From contig CM059974.1 in the NCBI GenBank assembly GCA_030490835.1, forward strand, positions 6,021,501 to 6,085,500: a DNA stretch of 64,000 bases, given 5' to 3'. The notes below the pieces were generated by a model. The model was not told where the DNA came from. It saw only the letters and a list, made by a program, of their open reading frames with translations, and ran no database searches. The stretch's first letter is position 1; every line of letters starts with the position of its first letter. Positions 58,713 to 64,000 of the stretch are shown in pieces. The position numbers and the translations under genes are program-made. Origin of the DNA: Annona cherimola. Lineage: Eukaryota; Streptophyta; Magnoliopsida; Magnoliales; Annonaceae.

Positions 58713-60840
58713 TTATTATTTCTTACCTGTGTTTTCAATGGTTGGGTATGCCAGATCCGCTTGGTGTTTCCCTTCTGTAATTGCAATTGGCGCTCAGAAT
58801 TCGTAAATTTGAGGAGCCAACTTCAGCAGTTGTGGCCGTTTATTGTTCATAGTCTTTTGTGATTGTTGGCAGCGTGGCAGAAATTCAAGCTGTGAGAGCC
58901 ATCCGTAACCGTAATCCAGTCTTGTGGAGGGTTTCTGTTCTTTGTGTATGGCAGTTAGTCGATTGGAGATGACAGCAACCACTTAAATGAGAGTCTCTAT
59001 TTATTGTTTTTGTCTCGTGGTAAATTAATTTTGCTGTTGCACTGACGTAGATTGCTCGTGTTTTAGTAATTTCTGAAATGCTCGATTGTTTTATGATTCT
59101 ACTAGCAAGTTCAGACCATTAAGACTTTTCCGAGGAGAAATGTCTGAAAAATGCAATGAGGAGTGTAGCCTAGTTTGATGGTACCTTGGCCTCTGTCAGA
59201 ATTAAACTCATGATCGACTTGAAAGGGCGAACGTCTGTCTCCCGGTTGCTATTTAGCTAAGAACGACATTGTGTGTTTTATATTTTTACGCAAGCCCCTT
59301 TGTATTTACTTCATATACCAAATTTTAATATTTTTGAATTTTTATATTTTGATAAAATTTTAAAATAAAAAAAATCGCTTATCTCACTCTCCGCCAACAT
59401 GAAAAGGGGTAGATTTTTATAAAAAAAAATTCAAATTCGGTAAATTTGCTAATGAAAATAATTAAAAATATATAATACACGAGGTTGTTATTTAGTCAAG
59501 TAACAACCAAATGCATATGATCGCAACATCTCTATTATTCAAAATTTTAATTATTTTTGTAACAGTTGTATCAATCGAGTTGAATGATTAAGATCTTAAA
59601 ACGTGTACAAGAAAAATAATAATAATAAAGATGTGTTTGCGTGTATTTGTCCGGAACATAAACACGAAGGCGGAAATTGGTTTTTTAGTAGGCCTTGGGC
59701 TTTTTGTTATTCGCCTGCTCACTGCATCTTGCACCCAACCAAACAGGCCTAGAAGTGGAAATTTCTCAGCGCAGCCTTCACGAATCACGAGCCCGGCACA
59801 AGTAACACCCCTGCAATCCATATTTTCTCCAAGGGGATGCGCACCCAAATGGACATGACATACGGACTCTTTTTTTTGCTTTTTTCCTTGTGGGCTGTGC
59901 ACAGACGGACTTTGAAACAGAGCCCAGATGGCAAGTACTGGGCGTGAATTCAAAATGACTTGAGCCCTGTTTGGGATTGCGTTGGCTGACTTGCTTTGGC
60001 GAAAGAGAATAAATGCGATCGTTTTTGTCGAAAGCAATATTTTTTGGAGCTTCCTCTTTACATTCTTGTATAAGCTAAGATTTCTCCCTTGAAAATAGAA
60101 ATTAAGAAAAGTTACGCCCAATCGAAAAGGGTATTGAATTTATCGTAAGCGGCACTTAATCGCAATGACAAACGAGACATTGGACCAATGGTGGAGCTCC
60201 TGCACATAAAATACACTGACTGGGTTCGTTGGATTTCTGAAAAACATGATAAAGACCAAATGGTTAGGCACAAAATCCACCAACTGGGTTCTATTCTATG
60301 TCCCTGTCAATAAAAATATTAATAATTTTTCTGTGTGGTTTTCACAATCGAGCCGGTATCATTGCGCTGCACAAGTTTCAAACCTTCATGGAAAGTGCGC
60401 CAAGAACATAGAACTTGAACAGGAACAGTGCAGATTAATTAGTGCAGTTTTATTTGGGGGCAATTTTCGGCAAGATTACATCGTTCGAAGGGACACCGCA
60501 GTCACTTGGATGATGAAACTGGATCAGATGGCCTACCATTTATTATTTAACTCCTTCATATGCGCAGCGATAGCATGCAGTGATTTTGCCATCATGTTGA
60601 TTTGATTGTGGATTTGCGGGTAACTAATTATAATTTGACTTTACGGAAGGAGGGGTTAAGATTGGAGTAAAGTTGTAAATATCTGATAAGACTGAAGTTG
60701 AATGCTAGCCTTGGAATGATTGGCAAGCGAAAAGAGTGTCAGAAAAATGGCACAACCTCCTCTGAATGAAATTTCTAAAACATCTCAGCGGCAAAAATAC
60801 AAAATTGTATGCCAGTGAGAACATTGCTATTCCTGTCCAT
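58713..60840. other. Intergenic DNA, no gene recognised
   Basis: The 177-codon minus-strand frame at 60121-59588 and the 119-codon + frame at 60246-60605 show no domain. A SINE-like head 'gtagcctagtttgatggtacc' occurs at about 59165. AT-rich inverted phrases at 59280-59480 may be an old repeat. Confidence 0.4.
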
Positions 60841-60842
60841 GA

Positions 60843-61872
60843 ATGAACAAGAATCTGAATCTGAATCATCTTCGGTTGGAGACCCTGGCAAGGGATGCTC
60901 TTCCTACCTTGCAAAATCTGAATCACAGGGGCATTGAGGTCGACTTACGGTTTGTATTATGCGGAAACGAGTCTGAAAATGCAAATCATCTTTTCCTCGG
61001 ATGTGATGTGACCAATGGGGTATGCAGGATGGCCGCGGGGGTAGGTCCTCATGGGATTACCGTTCTGGAAATCTTGGAAGCCTGTGTGCGTGAGAGGAGG
61101 CACGACGACCTGGCTTTCTTCATTTTGTGCTGAGGATCTGGTTTCTGCGGAACAAGCTCAGAGAGGAGGGATCTCAACCGAGAATATCGGAAACCCTGGC
61201 CTGGTGCACGGAGTACCTTAATCAACACCGAATGGCAAAGTTGTTGGTTCAATCGGGGTAGCTTGGTAAGGCCATGGTCACCAGATGGTTCAAACCGCCC
61301 CAAGGATTTGTCAAGATCAACATGGACGCTCGGAACCTTGGGGAAAGGGACGGATTCGGATGTGCGGCCGTGATCAGAGATTCCAAGGGGTCATTTATTG
61401 TAGCAAGGGGATGGAGGCGGTCAGGTTCGAGGGAGCCGTTACTTATTGAAGCGACCGCCTTTCTTCTGGGAATCAAATGGGCTACTCAGCTCAACATCAG
61501 ATACGCGCTTTTTGAGACCGACTCTCTAATGCTCTGCAACTACCTATCCAACGAGGAACCCCTCTCCTCCCCGGTTGGTTTTATAATCGATGAAATCAGA
61601 TCGATCCTCGGGGGAAATGAGTCCTTTTCTGTTCACCATGTATTACGGCAGGGAAATGCCGTTGCACACTCCCTCGCCGATTTGGTTTCGGTATCTCCCT
61701 TGAACCATATGTCTTGGTGGGGTACCCCTCCTCAAGTTGTTATTGGAAAAATTTGTACAGATAATTTTTTGGCAATAAATTACTTGATCTTTCTATTCCT
61801 GTTCCCAATCAAATCGAAAGAGGGTAGAGATAGAATAGACCCGTTGTCAAAAAAATAAAATAAAATAATAAG
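60843..61872 (+). pseudogene. L1-type LINE 3' remnant: zf-RVT and RNase H domains
   Basis: The first frame (60843-61133) has the end of the zinc-binding reverse-transcriptase tail domain (zf-RVT): ARDALPTLQNLNHRGIEVD, then C and ENANHLFLGC. A one-base shift near 61131 and an in-frame TAG at about 61259 separate it from the second frame (61274-61858), an RNase H domain of the plant LINE type: FVKINMDARN, GFGCAAVIRDSKGSF, IEATAFLLGIKWA, FETDSLMLCNYL and HHVLRQGNAVAHSLAD, covering the usual D-E-D positions. An A-rich tail (aaaaaaataaaataaaataat) follows at 61849-61870. Endonuclease and polymerase are absent. It is a dead 5'-truncated copy; the RNase H frame alone is 194 codons and nearly intact. 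Confidence 0.85.
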
Positions 61873-62845
61873 TACTGATTTCGACAGCTTTCTAATCCAT
61901 CAAAATTCTTTCTTTCTTTCCCTCCCTTTGAGTAGTCCCGAAGTTTGAACTTTCCTTGGATTGGTCTGGTTGAAATCCTGTCAACCTAATAACGTGTCTA
62001 CTGTCTACTGTCTACTGTCTACTTACAATTCCAATCCACCGCAAAAAGTATATACTATAAAATAAAAAAATGTATAGCCGCGGCGGTGGACGAGGTCAAA
62101 CATTCACATGCATGAGAAGAAGCCATGCACGGATTCAAAGGCCTTTTCTTTCAGGCAAACCACTGGCAGGCGTTACGCAGCTGCAGGAAAGCCACGCTGC
62201 CACAAATGTCAAAGGGCGAGAGATCGCAGTATCTGAGGTTGTTGAATATGATGACCCCAGTCTCTCTCTTCCTTACATCATTTCTCACCTATTCTTCAAA
62301 CTTTCGAAGAGAGATTGTTTAAGACACTCATGCCTCGAAATAGGAAACCATACCGGTTCAATTACCATTGCCACCCCACCTACAAAATCAGCTGTAACTA
62401 GATTTTTAAAAATGTATGATTTTTCATTTACTTATAATGTTTATTTCTGATTTCTAATATATCTTTGACATTGTATAAATTTCTTAGATACCAACAACGT
62501 TTCACCTTAAATTACTTTCGTAACTGTGCCATCCAAACTGTCATTATCTACCTAGCAAAATAACTATTTTTCCCATTCGTATTTCATTGGCTTACTCAAA
62601 ATTGTTGCTGTCTCAAAAAATTTAGTGCTAAATATTGCTTGAAAAAATAGATTCAAATAGATTTAGTGTTTACAAATTAGAGATAAATTGTTTTAATTAT
62701 TGAAATTTAGATGGACAAAAATAGTTTTTTGCTTTGAGTAAATAATAAAAGTTTTGGCCACACATGTATGAGAAGAATTTATGCAAAAATATTGTGGGTT
62801 TGAAAAGAATTTGCAAAAATTTTTTCATGTATTGGAAACTAGGCG
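61873..62845. other. Intergenic DNA with a heptamer repeat
   Basis: A 7-bp unit (tctactg) is repeated about three to four times at 61997-62022. The 126-codon frame at 62070-62450 has no domain. The rest is AT-rich and unassigned. Confidence 0.4.
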
Positions 62846-62854
62846 CATATGTTA

Positions 62855-63272
62855 GCCGACTGATCTTCTACGACCGGTCGTAAATCCGGTGATTTACGAC
62901 CGGTCAAAAAATATATATTTTTTTTATTTTTTTTGAAAAATAATTTTATAAACATGTTAATCTAGTTATATTTAATCTATAAACCAAATTTTACCATTTT
63001 TGGATATGTATATATATTTATTTTGAATTTTTAAATACAGGGGTATTTAAGTCATTTTAAATATTCTTAAAATGACTTAAATACCCCTGTATTTAAAAAT
63101 TCAAAATAAATATATATACATATCCAAAAATGGTAAAATTTGGTTTATAGATTAAATATAACTAGATTAACATGTTTATAAAATTATTTTTCAAAAAAAA
63201 TAAAATAAAAATATATTTTTTGACCGGTCGGAAATCACCGGATTTACGACCGGTCGTAGAAGATCAGGTCTC
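62855..63272. mobile_element. Foldback Mutator-like MITE, copy 3
   Basis: 418-bp palindromic element. The arms start with ctgatcttctacgaccggtc and return as its complement, and the arm interiors ('ctagttatatttaatctata', 'caggggtatttaagtcattt') are nearly identical to those of 40094-40501. The 9-mer catatgtta flanks it exactly (62846-62854 and 63273-63281). No coding capacity. Confidence 0.88.
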
Positions 63273-63281
63273 CATATGTTA

Positions 63282-63621
63282 TGAATGCATGAAGAAAGGA
63301 ATTCACAGATCTAATCAAGAGAAACAAAAATAGGAGTACGAAACCACTTAAGCTTAAGCTGAATCTTTACCTAATTAAATACCCTTACCAACAAAAACTG
63401 CTAGATCACGTTCAACTGCAAGCTGGTGCTGCTGGTATCACCGCCTAAAATGTTAGCTGGTTTCTTAATTAATTAATTGCCACTGAGAATATGGCAAATA
63501 TGTGAGTCTGCTCGAATTTATAAAAATGAAAAAAATGGGTCGCACTCACACATCATGCGCGTATACTGCCACCCTAACTTTTCACGTGCAGGAGGACGGT
63601 AAGGCTGCGCGCAATGAAAAT
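63282..63621. other. Intergenic DNA, no gene recognised
   Basis: No open frame of note and no repeat end seen. Confidence 0.45.
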
Positions 63622-63624
63622 TAG

Positions 63625-63915
63625 GGGTGTGTTTGGTTGGAGGTAAAACTTTTGATGAAAAGTTTTAGAGGTAGAAGTTGTCAAATTGATAGAAAATGAT
63701 GTGATATAATAGGGGTAATAATGAGGAGTAAAGATAATAAAGTTAAAATAGATAGGTTAGTTGTATGAGTAGTTGTGTAGAAATAATTGAAAAGTAGGAT
63801 AGTTTGTATAGAAAAATGTGAAAAAATAATTAAAAAATAGAGTAGTTATGAAGAGTGAAAAGTTTTGTGTTGAAAAATTTTAATTGACAAGTTTTGGCCC
63901 CAAACAAACACACCC
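63625..63915. mobile_element. Complete PIF/Harbinger-like MITE
   Basis: 291 bp with ends gggtgtgtttggttgg and ccaaacaaacacaccc. A 3-bp duplication tag is seen at 63622-63624 and 63916-63918. The interior is very close to that of 38387-38676 ('gaggtaaaacttttgatgaa', 'aaatagataggttagttg'). The last 85 bases of the window after it hold nothing recognisable. Confidence 0.82.
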
Positions 63916-64000
63916 TAGGCATGTACTGGTGTTTAAATGGGTCCTGGCCAATGCCATGTGTCGATTGTCCAATGCATGTATTGATTCGGACCTTGGAGGA

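Noticed and set aside
59588..60121. 177-codon minus-strand frame
   Set aside because: No domain; both ends run into simple AT-rich sequence, including an isoleucine run from a TAA/AAT repeat.
1..64000. CRISPR array, prokaryotic operons or integrated viral genes
   Set aside because: Direct repeats found are single duplications, microsatellites or MITEs; gene structure is eukaryotic; no capsid, movement or viral replicase motif was seen.

Overview
The window is nuclear DNA of a flowering plant. The evidence is a plant LOB-domain gene with a phase-0 intron, an intronless plant-type MATE transporter, AT-rich intergenic DNA, and dense MITEs, hAT and Mutator-like elements, SINEs and LINE fossils. 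I cannot name the species from sequence alone, and I see no sign of bacterial, organellar or viral DNA.

Genes. Only three loci look intact: a DTX/MATE exporter on + (8927-10474, single exon); an LBD18-like transcription factor on - (two exons, 20567-20253 and 18454-18080); and a single-exon, plant-conserved putative nuclear zinc-binding protein on + (about 50801-52747). A receptor-like kinase pseudogene lies at about 32150-32735, an RTE-type LINE remnant at 34386-35290 and an L1-type LINE remnant at 60843-61872. The three intact genes are far apart, in mixed orientation, and show no functional link.

Layout. 1-8.7 kb: AT-rich, a foldback element, a cluster of tip-paired MITEs, a hAT remnant. 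8.7-10.6 kb: MATE gene. 10.6-17.9 kb: MITEs and two nested Ac-like hAT elements, both with exact 8-bp target duplications. 18-21 kb: LBD18-like gene and its promoter. 21-32 kb: mostly unassigned DNA, MITE and SINE traces, and a MULE-like foldback inside an older repeat. 32-39 kb: kinase pseudogene, RTE insertion and a dense array of one PIF/Harbinger-like MITE family. 39-49 kb: a foldback with an exact 9-bp duplication, a Pack-MULE-like element carrying a broken mitochondrial dicarboxylate-carrier/uncoupling-protein fragment, more MITEs, and a 1.57-kb hAT element with a GC-rich payload inside an older MITE. 49.5-57.4 kb: a SINE, the zinc-binding gene and a repeat-poor flank. 57.4-64 kb: a second Pack-MULE-like element, the L1 remnant, another foldback and another complete PIF-like MITE.

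The main story of the window is transposon biology. Many element ends can be fixed to the base by target-site duplications (9 bp for MULE-like, 8 bp for hAT, 3 bp for PIF-like), nesting gives relative ages, and at least one element carries a recognisable piece of host gene. No wholly new system is evident; the best candidates for novelty are the gene-fragment carriers, the MULE foldback family and the orphan zinc-binding protein.
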